Assembly: GCF_004792415.1 (NCBI RefSeq)
Contig: NZ_CP038853.1
Span: 1,860,001-1,924,000 of the forward strand
Origin: Pantoea vagans
Lineage (GTDB): Bacteria > Pseudomonadota > Gammaproteobacteria > Enterobacterales > Enterobacteriaceae
Direction of reading: 5' to 3'
DNA: 64,000 nt
Position 1 is the stretch's first letter. Each line of letters begins with the position of its first letter. Shown piece by piece: positions 38,586-47,455 of this stretch. Made by a program: the position numbers and the translations under genes. Under the pieces are notes generated by a model. It was not told the DNA's origin, did not search any database, and worked only from the letters and a program-made list of their open reading frames with translations.

Positions 38586-39584
38586 TTATCCTCTTGCTGC
38601 CAGTGCGACGACGCGTTCATAAGCCTGCCCGCTGCGGATGGCGTTAAGCGCCTGCTGTGCGTTTTCACGCAGATCTTCCTGACCGAATACTTTAAGCAGC
38701 ATCGCCACGTTAACGGCGACCGCTTCCTCATGGGCCTGCTGGCCATTACCCTGGAGTAAAGCCGTCAGAATGTCACGATTTTCTTCCGGCGTGCCGCCTG
38801 CCAGCGCCTCTTTGGGATGGAAGCCAAAACCAAAGTCTTCCGGCGAGAGCTGATAGCGGGTGATTTCCCCTTCACGCAGCTCAGCCACATGCGTCACATC
38901 GTGCAGCGCCACTTCATCCATGCCGCCACCGTGAACCACCGCCGCACGCTGATAACCCAGCACTTTCAGGGTCTGCGCAATCGGCAGCACCAGTTCCGGG
39001 CTGTAGACGCCAATCACCGCCAGTGGCGGGCGCGCCGGGTTGATTAATGGACCTAACACGTTGAACAGCGTGCGGGTCTTCAGCTGCTGGCGCACTGGCA
39101 TCGCGTGGCGAAAGCCGGTGTGATACTGCGGCGCAAACAGGAAGCAGACGTTAAGGTCGTCCAGCGCCTGACGCGCCCGATCAGCGGGCATATCCAGATT
39201 GATACCAAAGGCAGCCAGCAGGTCAGACGAGCCCGATTTGCTGGAGACGCTGCGGTTGCCGTGCTTCGCCACTTTCAGACCGCAGGTGGCGGCAACAAAG
39301 GCGCTGGCCGTAGAAATATTAATGCTGTTGCTGCCATCGCCGCCGGTGCCGACGATGTCCGCGAAAGCGTAATCCGGGCGGGGAAAGGGTTTCGCATCTT
39401 CCAGCAGCGCGGTGGCGGCTCCGGCGATCTCTTCCGGCGTTTCACCGCGCACTTTCATAGCGACCAGTGCAGCGGCGAGCTGCGTGGGTTCCAGCTGTCC
39501 GGTAATAATAGCGCTGAACAGCTGATGACTCTCAGCCTGATTCAGCGTCTGCGCCTGGTAAAGTTTTTCCAGTGTCTGTTGCAT
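38586..39584 (-). CDS. trpD: Anthranilate phosphoribosyltransferase (free-standing)
   Basis: Transfers phosphoribose from PRPP to anthranilate. 332 residues; glycine-rich PRPP loop [14 protein letters not shown] and [15 protein letters not shown] substrate motif. Unlike E. coli and Salmonella, where it is fused behind the TrpG glutaminase, it has its own ATG at 39584 with AGGGAG upstream, 14 bp after the trpG stop. Confidence 0.97.
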   Translation of the reverse strand: MQQTLEKLYQAQTLNQAESHQLFSAIITGQLEPTQLAAALVAMKVRGETPEEIAGAATALLEDAKPFPRPDYAFADIVGTGGDGSNSINISTASAFVAATCGLKVAKHGNRSVSSKSGSSDLLAAFGINLDMPADRARQALDDLNVCFLFAPQYHTGFRHAMPVRQQLKTRTLFNVLGPLINPARPPLAVIGVYSPELVLPIAQTLKVLGYQRAAVVHGGGMDEVALHDVTHVAELREGEITRYQLSPEDFGFGFHPKEALAGGTPEENRDILTALLQGNGQQAHEEAVAVNVAMLLKVFGQEDLRENAQQALNAIRSGQAYERVVALAARG

Positions 39585-39598
39585 CGTTATTCTCCCTG

Positions 39599-40180
39599 TT
39601 ACTTCGCCAGCGCCCAGGCCAGCGTCTGCTCAAGCAGGCGCGCGCCCTGAGAAGTCAAAATCGATTCAGGATGGAACTGAAACCCGCAGACGCGATCGGT
39701 TTCATGACGAACCGCCATCACCATCCCGTTAAAGCTGGCATTAACCGTCAGCTCATCCGGCGTGTTGCTGCCTACCAGCGAGTGATAGCGCGCCACCGGC
39801 AGCGGATTGCTCAGGCCAGCAAACATCGCCTCGTCGTCATGGACGATAGACGAGGCTTTGCCGTGCAGGATTTCGCCCGCCTGGCCTACATGGCCGCCAT
39901 AGGCTTCCACAATCGCCTGATGTCCCAGACAGATGCCGATGATCGGCAGGCGTCCGCGCAGCACCCGCAGCAGCTCCGGCATACACCCGGCATCTTTTGG
40001 CGCGCCGGGGCCGGGTGACAGCATCAGCACCGGATCTTCCATCCGCTCCAGCTGAGCAATTAACAGTTCAGCGGGCAGGTTGTTGCGGTAGATCACCACG
40101 TTGTGACCAAAGGTCCGCAGCTGATCAACCAGGTTGTAGGTAAAAGAGTCGATGTTATCGAGCAGCAGAATATCGGCCAT
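39599..40180 (-). CDS. trpG: Anthranilate synthase glutamine amidotransferase subunit (free-standing)
   Basis: Class I glutaminase that supplies ammonia to TrpE. 193 residues; catalytic Cys in [15 protein letters not shown], His-Glu in [11 protein letters not shown]. Separate from trpD, as in Serratia. Its start overlaps the trpE stop by one base (TGATG), so the two subunits of anthranilate synthase are translationally coupled. Confidence 0.97.
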   Translation of the reverse strand: MADILLLDNIDSFTYNLVDQLRTFGHNVVIYRNNLPAELLIAQLERMEDPVLMLSPGPGAPKDAGCMPELLRVLRGRLPIIGICLGHQAIVEAYGGHVGQAGEILHGKASSIVHDDEAMFAGLSNPLPVARYHSLVGSNTPDELTVNASFNGMVMAVRHETDRVCGFQFHPESILTSQGARLLEQTLAWALAK

Positions 40181-41745
40181 CAGAAGATCTCCTTGCAGTG
40201 ATGGGCAGTCGCGATAGCGCGCAGAACGGCGCGGGCCTTATTGCGGCTTTCATCAGCTTCAGCCTGCGGATTAGAATCCAGCACCACACCAGCACCCGCC
40301 TGAACGGTGGCAACGCCATCTTCGACATAGGCCGAACGAATAACGATGCAGGTGTCGAGATCGCCCTGCGCGGTGAAGTAGCCCACCGCGCCACCGTAGC
40401 TGCCGCGACGGGTGCGTTCAGCACCGGCAATCAGCTGCATAGCGCGAACTTTTGGCGCACCGCTCAGCGTGCCCATATTCATACAGGCGCGATAGGCGTG
40501 CAGCACGTCGAGGTCGGCGCGCAGCGTGCCGACGACGCGGGAAACCAGATGCATCACGAACGAGTAGCGATCAACTTTGGTCAGGTCAGCCACGTAACGG
40601 CTGCCGGGCACGCAGATGCGCGCCAGATCGTTACGCGCCAGATCGACCAGCATCAGATGTTCAGCCAGCTCTTTATGGTCGGTGCGCATCTCCAGCTCAA
40701 TGCGGCTGTCGAGGTCGCGGTCCAGCGAGCCATCAGCATGGCGGCCGCGCGGGCGGGTACCGGCAATCGGGTAGATCTCAATCTGACGCGAGGTGGCGTC
40801 ATACTTCAGTGAACTCTCTGGCGACGCGCCAAACAGGGAGAAATCCTGATCCTGCATAAAGAACATATATGGGCTGGGATTGCTGTTTTTCAGCGTGTCA
40901 TAGGCGGCCAGCGGTGACGGGCACGGCAGCGAGAAGCGGCGTGATGGCACGACCTGGAAAATTTCACCGATGCGAATCGCCTGCTGCATGGTGCGAACGA
41001 CTTCACAATATTCTTCATCGCTCTGGCTGGTGGTCAGCGTCATCTGTTCGACCTTTTGTACCGGCAGCGCAGGTGCTGGCTGCAGCATCTGGCCATGCAG
41101 CTGCTCGATACGGCGTTGCAGACGCTGGAATTCGCTGGTGGACGGGCAGAACAGGCTGGCCTGCAGACGCGCGCTGCGGGTCTGGTGATCGATCACCAGT
41201 AATGTCTCTGCCAGGTAAAAACAGTAGTCAGGGCAGCGCTGCTGATTATCCAGTTCCGGCAGGGTTTCAAAACCAGCCACCAGATCATAGGCAAACAGAC
41301 CACCCAGCAGCACGGCTTCGCGCTCGTCGGCAGGGGCGTTAACCAGCTGGGGAATCAGTCGCAGTGCATCAAACACCGAAAGTGCTTTGAGACGGGAATC
41401 TTCGTCCTGATGCGGATCGGTGCTCTGCGGAAAAGTCAGCTCACGGCCATCGGGACGGACCTGATTGCTGACGGAAGCGGGCAGAGCCTCATCCAGCAGC
41501 GGCAGCACGGCACGGCCATTTTCTGACAGCGCCTGAACGGTCACCGTATTACCCATGGCGCTGATACGCAGCGCGCTGTCGACAATCAGCAGACTTTTTA
41601 AATTACGCTTGCTGTCGATATCCGCAGATTCGAGCAGCAGGGTTGCCGGACGTGCGCCGCACAGCTGGTGAAACACTGCGGCCGGATCTTCGCGATAAGG
41701 CGCGGTGCCGGTAATCAACTTCACTGTAGGTTTCGCATTTGGCAT
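40180..41745 (-). CDS. trpE: Anthranilate synthase component I
   Basis: Converts chorismate and ammonia to anthranilate; first committed, feedback-inhibited step. 521 residues. The tryptophan feedback site motif LLES is present near residue 37-40 ([10 protein letters not shown]), and the chorismate-binding C-terminal domain contains [23 protein letters not shown]-type and [15 protein letters not shown] segments. It follows the trp leader/attenuator. Confidence 0.98.
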   Translation of the reverse strand: MPNAKPTVKLITGTAPYREDPAAVFHQLCGARPATLLLESADIDSKRNLKSLLIVDSALRISAMGNTVTVQALSENGRAVLPLLDEALPASVSNQVRPDGRELTFPQSTDPHQDEDSRLKALSVFDALRLIPQLVNAPADEREAVLLGGLFAYDLVAGFETLPELDNQQRCPDYCFYLAETLLVIDHQTRSARLQASLFCPSTSEFQRLQRRIEQLHGQMLQPAPALPVQKVEQMTLTTSQSDEEYCEVVRTMQQAIRIGEIFQVVPSRRFSLPCPSPLAAYDTLKNSNPSPYMFFMQDQDFSLFGASPESSLKYDATSRQIEIYPIAGTRPRGRHADGSLDRDLDSRIELEMRTDHKELAEHLMLVDLARNDLARICVPGSRYVADLTKVDRYSFVMHLVSRVVGTLRADLDVLHAYRACMNMGTLSGAPKVRAMQLIAGAERTRRGSYGGAVGYFTAQGDLDTCIVIRSAYVEDGVATVQAGAGVVLDSNPQAEADESRNKARAVLRAIATAHHCKEIF

Positions 41746-41768
41746 GATGATTTCTCTGAATTTCGCTC

Positions 41769-41795
41769 AAAAAAAAGCCCGCTCGGTGGCGGGCT
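41769..41795 (-). terminator. trp attenuator (3:4 terminator)
   Basis: Minus strand: AGCCCGC-CACC-GAGCGGGCT followed by eight T. It lies 24 bp upstream of trpE. The upstream arm (GCCCG) can instead pair with ACGGGC and CAGG in leader region 2 (about 41819-41842), giving the antiterminator. Region 1:2 can form CGCGAT...ATCGTG plus CCCG/CGGG. Confidence 0.9.
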
Positions 41796-41813
41796 CAGGT
41801 ATTAGCACAGCGG

Positions 41814-41894
41814 TTACGCAAAGTGTGCACGATCCTGTCGCCCGTTTTCGGGAACATCGCGCCAACCGTTAAAATGCGTGATTACAACAGCCAT
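41814..41894 (-). CDS. trpL: trp operon leader peptide with one Trp codon
   Basis: Short leader frame of 26 codons starting at the ATG at 41894. The surroundings align with the E. coli leader: GGGTAT before the start, and GGTTGG then CGC in the peptide, but E. coli has TGGTGG where only one TGG (codon 11) is present here. The peptide reads MAVVITHFNGWRDVPENG and continues to a TAA at 41814, through the region that in E. coli lies after the stop. It therefore covers region 2 of the attenuator when translated fully. Confidence 0.7.
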   Translation of the reverse strand: MAVVITHFNGWRDVPENGRQDRAHFA

Positions 41895-41916
41895 GATTGA
41901 ATACCCGTTACGTGTG

Positions 41917-41940
41917 AACTTGTGTACTAGTTAACGGGTT
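41917..41940 (-). promoter_or_regulatory. TrpR operator
   Basis: Overlaps the -10. Minus strand AACCCGTTAACTAGTACACA against the E. coli operator AACTAGTTAACTAGTACGCA: the downstream half-site CTAGTAC is perfect, the upstream half has CC in place of TA. Repression by TrpR-tryptophan is expected. Confidence 0.82.
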
Positions 41941-41957
41941 CATGGCGTAAATGTCAA
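41929..41957 (-). promoter_or_regulatory. trp promoter
   Basis: Minus strand: -35 TTGACA (41957-41952), exact 17-bp spacer, -10 TTAACT (41934-41929), the same hexamers as the E. coli trp promoter. Confidence 0.92.
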
Positions 41958-42023
41958 TACACTTTTTCACTGACCGTGAAAATCGTTATCATGCTGGCCG
42001 GTTTAGTTTTAGCAGGAGTTCTC

Positions 42024-42908
42024 TTGAGCGATATCGCCCGTTTCCCGGTTTATGATTTACACAGCCACACGCGCGCCTCCGATGGCTTACTGACGCCAGC
42101 AGACCTGGTGCAGCGAGCCGTTGAGATGCGCGTTGGCGTACTGGCGATCACCGATCACGACAGCGTTGCAGGGGTAGAGGAAGCGCAACAGACGGCACGC
42201 GACCACGATTTACCGATAAAAGTGCTGGCCGGGGCAGAGATCTCCACGCTGTGGGAGAACCATGAGATTCACATCGTCGGCCTGAACATTGATATTCATC
42301 ATCCGGCGATGGTGACGTTTCTGGCCGGACAACATGACTGCCGTCGGACGCGGGCGGAAGAAATCGGTGAGCGACTCGCGAAGGCACGTATCCCGGATGC
42401 GCTGGCGGGTGCGATGCGTCTGGCTGATGGCGGCATCATTACCCGTGGTCACTTTGCCCGCTTCCTGATTGAACAGGGCAAAGCGGACAATATGGTGCAG
42501 GTATTCAAAAATTATCTGGCGCGTGGCAAAACCGGCTACGTGCCGCCACAATGGTGTACAATTAAACAAGCTATTGATGCGATTCATCATTCTGGTGGGT
42601 GTGCCGTGCTGGCGCATCCTGGCCGATACGGCTTATCGGCGAAGTGGCTTAAACGGCTGGTCGCCCATTTCCGCGAGGCGGGCGGCGATGCGATGGAAGT
42701 CGCGCAGTGCCAGCAGCCACCCAATGAGCGTACAACACTGGCACAATACGCCAGAGATAATGAACTGGCCGCATCACAAGGTTCTGATTTTCATCAACCC
42801 TGCCCGTGGATTGAGCTGGGCCGTAAACTCTGGCTGCCCGCAGCGGTTGAGCCGGTCTGGGAACGCTTCCCGGATCTCGCGCCCGGCCTGACAATCACGG
42901 AAAGGTGA
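42024..42908 (+). CDS. rnm: 5'-3' exoribonuclease Rnm (YciV/TrpH), PHP domain
   Basis: PHP-family metal-dependent phosphoesterase that matures the 5' ends of 5S and other rRNAs and acts on nucleoside 3',5'-bisphosphates. I place the start at the TTG at 42024 (then SDIARFPVYDLHSHTRAS), five bases after AGGAG, giving 294 residues (E. coli 293); the frame extends upstream to a GTG at 41976 but that stretch would enter the trp promoter region. PHP motifs: DLHSHT, ITDHDS, E in AGAEIST, HIVGLNID, AHPGRYG, SDFHQP. Confidence 0.93.
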   Translation: MSDIARFPVYDLHSHTRASDGLLTPADLVQRAVEMRVGVLAITDHDSVAGVEEAQQTARDHDLPIKVLAGAEISTLWENHEIHIVGLNIDIHHPAMVTFLAGQHDCRRTRAEEIGERLAKARIPDALAGAMRLADGGIITRGHFARFLIEQGKADNMVQVFKNYLARGKTGYVPPQWCTIKQAIDAIHHSGGCAVLAHPGRYGLSAKWLKRLVAHFREAGGDAMEVAQCQQPPNERTTLAQYARDNELAASQGSDFHQPCPWIELGRKLWLPAAVEPVWERFPDLAPGLTITER

Positions 42909-42920
42909 CACGAGGTTTCT

Positions 42921-43541
42921 ATGAGTCAATTGTTTCACATTCATCCGGACAATCCCCAGCCACGGCTGATTAACCAGGCGGTCGACTACCTGAACAAAGG
43001 CAGCGTTATTGTCTATCCTACCGACTCTGGCTATGCGCTGGGCTGTCGGCTGGAGGAGAAGGGCGCAATGGAACGCATCTGCCGTATCCGTCAGCTCGAC
43101 GGGCACCACAACTTCACCCTGATGTGCCGGGATCTTTCGGAGCTGTCGGTTTATTCGCAGGTCGGCAACTCGGCTTTTCGCCTGCTGAAAAACAACACGC
43201 CAGGCAACTACACCTTTATTCTCAAGGCGACCAAAGAAGTGCCGCGTCGCCTGATGAATGAAAAGCGTAAGACCATTGGTCTGCGCGTGCCCTCCAATCC
43301 GGTGGCGCTGGCGCTGCTGGAAGCACTGAATCAGCCGATGATGTCGACTTCATTGATTCTGCCGGGCAACGATTTTACCGAGTCAGACCCGGAAGAGATC
43401 CAGCACAGCATTGGTAAGCTGGTCGATCTGATCATCGACGGCGGTACGCTGGGTCAGCAGCCGACCACGGTGGTCGATCTGACCACCGATTCGCCAGAAA
43501 TCGTGCGTGAAGGCGTGGGCGATACTCGCCCGTTCCTGTAA
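42921..43541 (+). CDS. yciO: YciO, YrdC/Sua5-like protein
   Basis: Member of the YrdC/Sua5/YciO family, 206 residues as in E. coli. YrdC/Sua5 make threonylcarbamoyl-AMP for tRNA t6A; YciO itself has only weak activity of that type and its real role is unclear. Family features: STVIVYPTDSGYALGC-like start motif (GSVIVYPTDSGYALGCRL), KNNTPGNYTFILKAT, TIGLRVPSNPVA, and TSLILPG. Twelve bp after rnm, so probably cotranscribed. Confidence 0.94.
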   Translation: MSQLFHIHPDNPQPRLINQAVDYLNKGSVIVYPTDSGYALGCRLEEKGAMERICRIRQLDGHHNFTLMCRDLSELSVYSQVGNSAFRLLKNNTPGNYTFILKATKEVPRRLMNEKRKTIGLRVPSNPVALALLEALNQPMMSTSLILPGNDFTESDPEEIQHSIGKLVDLIIDGGTLGQQPTTVVDLTTDSPEIVREGVGDTRPFL

Positions 43542-43553
43542 TTACGTCGGGCT

Positions 43554-44201
43554 TCAGACACCGCGCGACGGTGTCTGAGCCAGATTCGACTCTAACCAGT
43601 TCTTAAACTGACCGTAAGGAATATAAAGTGATACATCTTTAAGGATCACTTTGTTATTACGCCCATTCTTAATCGAGTCAGAATAGCCAACAATAACGCC
43701 GCCCAGCGTATCATCCCGATTATAAACGCCACCGCCAGACATTCCCTGAACGACGCCCGCATTCGAGGCCATCGCTAAGCAGGGGCTTTTATTCCATTTA
43801 TTCCGAATAGCCGTGCGGGCTAAATTAACCCCGGACGATTCAACCGGCATCGCTGAAATAAAGCTGTAGCCATACATTTTAACCGGATCGCCGATGTCGC
43901 TGCTGCGGAACTTAGTCAGCGTGCTGGCATCATTCTTGTGATAAATAATCGCAAGGTCGCAATATGGGTGATAAGACTTCACACGCTGCACAGCAGTTTT
44001 AGCCACGTGCGCAGCCGTGAGGCTATATTCAGGCGTCAGAGGAATGCTGGTGCCCAGTGTACCCAGACCGAGGATCGTCGGAATGCCTGTCACGCTCATA
44101 TCTACGTGCTGCATCGCCGTACGACTGTACTCGGTGTGGCCCACGGAACACCCGCTCAGCACCAGTGCAGCGAGCACCGGGCACAGAAACAGGTTTCTCA
44201 T
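43554..44201 (-). CDS. Trypsin-like serine protease lipoprotein
   Basis: Predicted exported S1-type protease of 215 residues. The N-terminus has a signal with lipobox LSGC (Cys18, +2 Ser: outer-membrane sorting). A complete triad can be placed: His65 in LTAAHVAK, Asp82 in YCDLAIIYHK, Ser155 in GMSGGGVYN, with the surrounding GVVQGMSGG typical of trypsin-like folds. No PDZ domain, so it is not a DegP/DegS type. Located between yciO and rluB, where E. coli has yciQ. Flanking DNA upstream is AT-rich, consistent with an acquired gene. Substrate unknown. Confidence 0.8.
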   Translation of the reverse strand: MRNLFLCPVLAALVLSGCSVGHTEYSRTAMQHVDMSVTGIPTILGLGTLGTSIPLTPEYSLTAAHVAKTAVQRVKSYHPYCDLAIIYHKNDASTLTKFRSSDIGDPVKMYGYSFISAMPVESSGVNLARTAIRNKWNKSPCLAMASNAGVVQGMSGGGVYNRDDTLGGVIVGYSDSIKNGRNNKVILKDVSLYIPYGQFKNWLESNLAQTPSRGV

Positions 44202-44376
44202 GATGTTTTTCTTTATTCAGGCATGTCGGGAAATCCCTGGTGAAGATTTTTGACATGCAAGCAGGGTTCATCACTGAACCGTATTAACGCAACAACTCCG
44301 GATGCGCCGGTTTATTGGATTAATGTAAAAACACTATTTTTATTAACGATTGGCAAAAGCCAGACTGCAATGTCGC

Positions 44377-44407
44377 AAGGCCTCTTTAATACGGCCTTTG
44401 CTTTTTT
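44377..44407 (+). terminator. Orphan intrinsic terminator, plus strand
   Basis: AAGGCC / GGCCTT stem with a loop of about ten bases and TGC-T6 following. No plus-strand gene ends nearby; yciO stops 830 bp upstream with an opposing gene between. Confidence 0.55.
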
Positions 44408-44869
44408 ATTGTGCTGCTGAGATACAGTGTATCAGCTTAATAGTGTCGTACAATTTATTAAATCTTATAAAAACCAAATGCCATGAGAAATAAGGTTTTA
44501 AATAAATCTTCATTAAGAATAATCTGATGTTTTGCGTTATTTGTGGTTTTTTGTATCAAAAAAAACTTAATTTGTGGTTTTTTGTGCCAGGTATGTCGTT
44601 TTTTATCAGGGGATTAATGGTCAGTACGAAGTCGTGGAAGTGTAAGATAGCGTTAAGATTTTTATCTGTCGGACATGACATTAATGAGAAAAGAGTGGTC
44701 AGGAAATTTAATTGTCTTCAGCTATAAAGTTTTCGACATATGCATTTTATTAAACATATTTTCTAATCATTGCAACGATCCTTATTTAATCAGCCATAAA
44801 GATTATCAGGGTTAAAACTATCTGAGACTGACTCTTCTTTATTCGCTGTTGGCGTACTGATAAAGCGCG

Positions 44870-44897
44870 TTACTTCAACGTTAAATGCCTGTATAAT
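44870..44897 (+). promoter_or_regulatory. Putative rluB promoter
   Basis: -35 TTACTT (44870-44875), 16-bp spacer, perfect -10 TATAAT (44892-44897), about 88 bp before the rluB start. Confidence 0.6.
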
Positions 44898-44984
44898 GGG
44901 GCGAACTTACTAAGTTAACCTGTTGATTTAGAAAGGATTATCACCTAATCATGACGCCTGGGAAGGCGACAAAGAGGAAGCTCA

Positions 44985-45875
44985 ATGAGCGAAAAGTTAC
45001 AGAAAGTCTTAGCGCGTGCCGGTCATGGCTCGCGTCGTGAAATCGAATCAATGATTGCTACCGGCCGTGTCAGCGTTGACGGCAAGATCGCCACCCTGGG
45101 CGACCGCGTCGAAAGCAGCAAATCCCTGAAAATCCGTATTGATGGCCATCTGGTTTCTATTGCTGAATCAGCAACCGAAGTCTGCCGCGTGCTGGCTTAC
45201 TACAAACCGGAAGGCGAACTCTGTACCCGCAGCGATCCTGAAGGCCGCCCGACGGTGTTTGACCGTCTGCCGCGTCTGCGTGGCTCACGCTGGATTGCCG
45301 TTGGCCGTCTGGATGTGAACACCTGTGGTCTGATGCTTTTCACCACCGACGGTGAACTGGCGAACCGCCTGATGCATCCGAGCCGTGAAGTGGAACGTGA
45401 ATATGCGGTGCGCGTGTTTGGTCAGGTGGACGACGATAAAATTCGTCAGCTGAGCAAGGGCGTTCAGCTGGAAGATGGTCCGGCTGCGTTTAAAACCCTG
45501 AAGTTTGGCGGTGGAGAAGGCATCAACCAGTGGTACAACGTGACTCTGACCGAAGGACGTAACCGTGAAGTGCGTCGTTTGTGGGAAGCGGTCGGTGTGC
45601 AGGTCAGTCGTCTGATGCGTGTCCGCTACGGCGATATCACGTTACCAAAAGGCCTGCCACGCGGTGGCTGGACCGAACTGGATCTGCCTGCGGTTAACTA
45701 TCTGCGTAACCTGGTGGAGCTGGATGATGAAACGGTCACCAAGCTGGTGGTCGAAAAAGATCGTCGTCGTACCAAGGCGAACCAGATTCGTCGTGCGGTG
45801 AAACGCCACAGCAAAGTGAGCAGCACGCCACGTGCGCCACGCCGCAATCCGGGCAGCAAACGTAACTCCGGTTAA
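44985..45875 (+). CDS. rluB: 23S rRNA pseudouridine 2605 synthase RluB
   Basis: Makes pseudouridine at position 2605 of 23S rRNA. 296 residues: N-terminal S4 domain ([18 protein letters not shown]), catalytic domain with Asp in [18 protein letters not shown], and a basic C-terminal tail ([18 protein letters not shown]). GAGGAAG ribosome-binding site before the ATG at 44985. Confidence 0.96.
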   Translation: MSEKLQKVLARAGHGSRREIESMIATGRVSVDGKIATLGDRVESSKSLKIRIDGHLVSIAESATEVCRVLAYYKPEGELCTRSDPEGRPTVFDRLPRLRGSRWIAVGRLDVNTCGLMLFTTDGELANRLMHPSREVEREYAVRVFGQVDDDKIRQLSKGVQLEDGPAAFKTLKFGGGEGINQWYNVTLTEGRNREVRRLWEAVGVQVSRLMRVRYGDITLPKGLPRGGWTELDLPAVNYLRNLVELDDETVTKLVVEKDRRRTKANQIRRAVKRHSKVSSTPRAPRRNPGSKRNSG

Positions 45876-45894
45876 TCGTGTTGCCCGATTGCTA

Positions 45895-45920
45895 AAAACG
45901 CAGCCCCAGGGCTGCGTTTT
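45895..45920. terminator. Bidirectional terminator between rluB and btuR
   Basis: AAAACGCAGCCC-CA-GGGCTGCGTTTT followed by CTTTTT. Confidence 0.88.
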
Positions 45921-45929
45921 CTTTTTCTG

Positions 45930-46520
45930 TTACCAGTCAATGCCCTGCTGAGCCTGTATACCGGCATCAAAGGCGTGCTTCACCGGCCGCATCTCCGTCA
46001 CCGTATCCGCCATTTCAGTCAGGCTGCGATGACAGCCACGTCCGGTAATGATTACGCTCTGATGCGCCGGGCGCTGTTGCAGAGCGGTAATCAAATCGTC
46101 CAGCGGCAGATAATCCATGCTGACCATATAGGTGATTTCGTCCAGCACTACCAGGTCAAGCTGCGTATCGGCCAGCATGCGTTTTGCATGCTGCCACACG
46201 GCCAGACAGGCGGCGGTATCCGTTTCGCGGTTCTGCGTATCCCAGGTGAAACCGGTTGCCATCACCTGAAACTCTACACCATGCTGTTCCAGCAGATTAC
46301 GCTCACCATTCGGCCAGTCACCTTTAATAAACTGAATCGCCGCCGCACGCTTGCCATGTCCTGTAGCGCGCAGGGCGGTGCCAAAAGCCGCCGTCGTTTT
46401 GCCTTTGCCGTTGCCGGTGAACACCATCAGGATGCCACGCACCTCGGTGGCTGCCGCAATCCGCGCATCGACCTGCTCCTTTAGCCGCTGCTGACGCTGT
46501 TGATGACGATCGTCAGCCAC
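45930..46520 (-). CDS. btuR: Corrinoid adenosyltransferase BtuR/CobO
   Basis: Transfers adenosyl from ATP to cob(I)alamin or cobyrinic acid diamide, making adenosylcobalamin. 196 residues with the CobA-type P-loop GNGKGKTTAAFG near residue 36, and the LDEITYMVSMDYL and GRGCHRSLTEMADTVTEM segments. Starts on the last base of the yciK stop, so the two are coupled as in E. coli. Confidence 0.96.
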   Translation of the reverse strand: MADDRHQQRQQRLKEQVDARIAAATEVRGILMVFTGNGKGKTTAAFGTALRATGHGKRAAAIQFIKGDWPNGERNLLEQHGVEFQVMATGFTWDTQNRETDTAACLAVWQHAKRMLADTQLDLVVLDEITYMVSMDYLPLDDLITALQQRPAHQSVIITGRGCHRSLTEMADTVTEMRPVKHAFDAGIQAQQGIDW

Positions 46521-47281
46521 TACTCTGCGGCTCCGGGTTTTCTGCCCGGCTGCGCATCAAAGCTGATACCGGTTTTGCGCCGGCTGTCATCACCCATCAG
46601 ATAAAGGTAGAGCGGCATCAGATCGGCAGGCGTTTTCAGCTTGTTAGCATCTTCCTGCGGGAAGGCGCTGGCGCGCATTTTGGTCCGCGTTCCGCCCGGA
46701 TTAATGCAGTTCACCCGCAATGCCTGCGTTTTATACTCATCCGCCAGCACCTGCATCATGCCTTCGGTGGCAAATTTAGAGACGGCATAAGCCCCCCAGC
46801 CTGCGCGACCGGTTCGGCCAACGCTGGAGGTGGTAAACACCAGTGAACCGGCATCTGACTTCAACAGCAGCGGCAACAGCGCCTGAGTCAGGAAGAAGGT
46901 GGCGTCCAGGTTGATGTTCATGACCTGCTGCCAGATCTGAGGGTCGAGTTCCGCCAGCGGCACGATTTCACCGAGGATACCGGCATTGTGCAGCACGCCA
47001 TCAAGACGCGGAAACTGCTGTGACAGCTCTTCTGCTACCTGATGACAACGTTCCGGTGTCGCTTCAGCCAGATCAAACACGACGGTATGAGCAGCACATT
47101 TATTAAGTTGATCGATAACCTCTTTGACCTGCTGAAGCTTCTCAGGGTTACGGCCCATCAGGATCACTTCAGCGCCATAACGGGCATACGTCAGCGCCGC
47201 TTCCCGGCCAATGCCATCTGAAGCGCCAGTGACCAGGATAATACGGTGATTGAGCAGGTCGCTTTTCGGTTGATAATGCAC
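46520..47281 (-). CDS. yciK: Short-chain dehydrogenase YciK
   Basis: Classical SDR oxidoreductase; substrate unknown. The start is the GTG at 47281 (then HYQPKSDLLNHRIILVTGAS), which has GGAGG eight bases upstream and aligns with the E. coli N-terminus, giving 253 residues; an ATG at 47308 in frame is less likely. TGASDGIG cofactor motif, NAG, and the Ser-Tyr-Lys set (TTSSVG, YAVSKFATEG). Upstream of and overlapping btuR by one base. Confidence 0.93.
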   Translation of the reverse strand: MHYQPKSDLLNHRIILVTGASDGIGREAALTYARYGAEVILMGRNPEKLQQVKEVIDQLNKCAAHTVVFDLAEATPERCHQVAEELSQQFPRLDGVLHNAGILGEIVPLAELDPQIWQQVMNINLDATFFLTQALLPLLLKSDAGSLVFTTSSVGRTGRAGWGAYAVSKFATEGMMQVLADEYKTQALRVNCINPGGTRTKMRASAFPQEDANKLKTPADLMPLYLYLMGDDSRRKTGISFDAQPGRKPGAAE

Positions 47282-47455
47282 AGCGGGGTCCTCCAGCGAA
47301 AACAGCATGATTCCGCTTTATGCCTGAATTTACGAATGGGCGCAATCGCCAGACCACCCATTCTGTGCCGGCTGCTGGCATTTCAGGCGACGGAGCAGGG
47401 TAAAACGGCTAAACTGGCGAATTGTTTTTTTATTCTTTGTGACTAAGGCGACCTG

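Larger units (their letters stand above)
44202..44984. other. Large AT-rich intergenic region before rluB
   Basis: 783 bp without a convincing protein gene; a 66-codon frame at 44527-44727 has no ribosome-binding site and low-complexity content. It contains an orphan plus-strand terminator at 44377-44407, a 16-bp direct repeat ATTTGTGGTTTTTTGT at 44539 and 44570, and the rluB promoter near 44870-44897. AT content is well above the window's average. Confidence 0.6.

Noticed and set aside
44527..44727. 66-codon frame in the AT-rich gap before rluB
   Set aside because: Low-complexity Phe/Lys-rich translation, no ribosome-binding site, contains the direct repeat ATTTGTGGTTTTTTGT.
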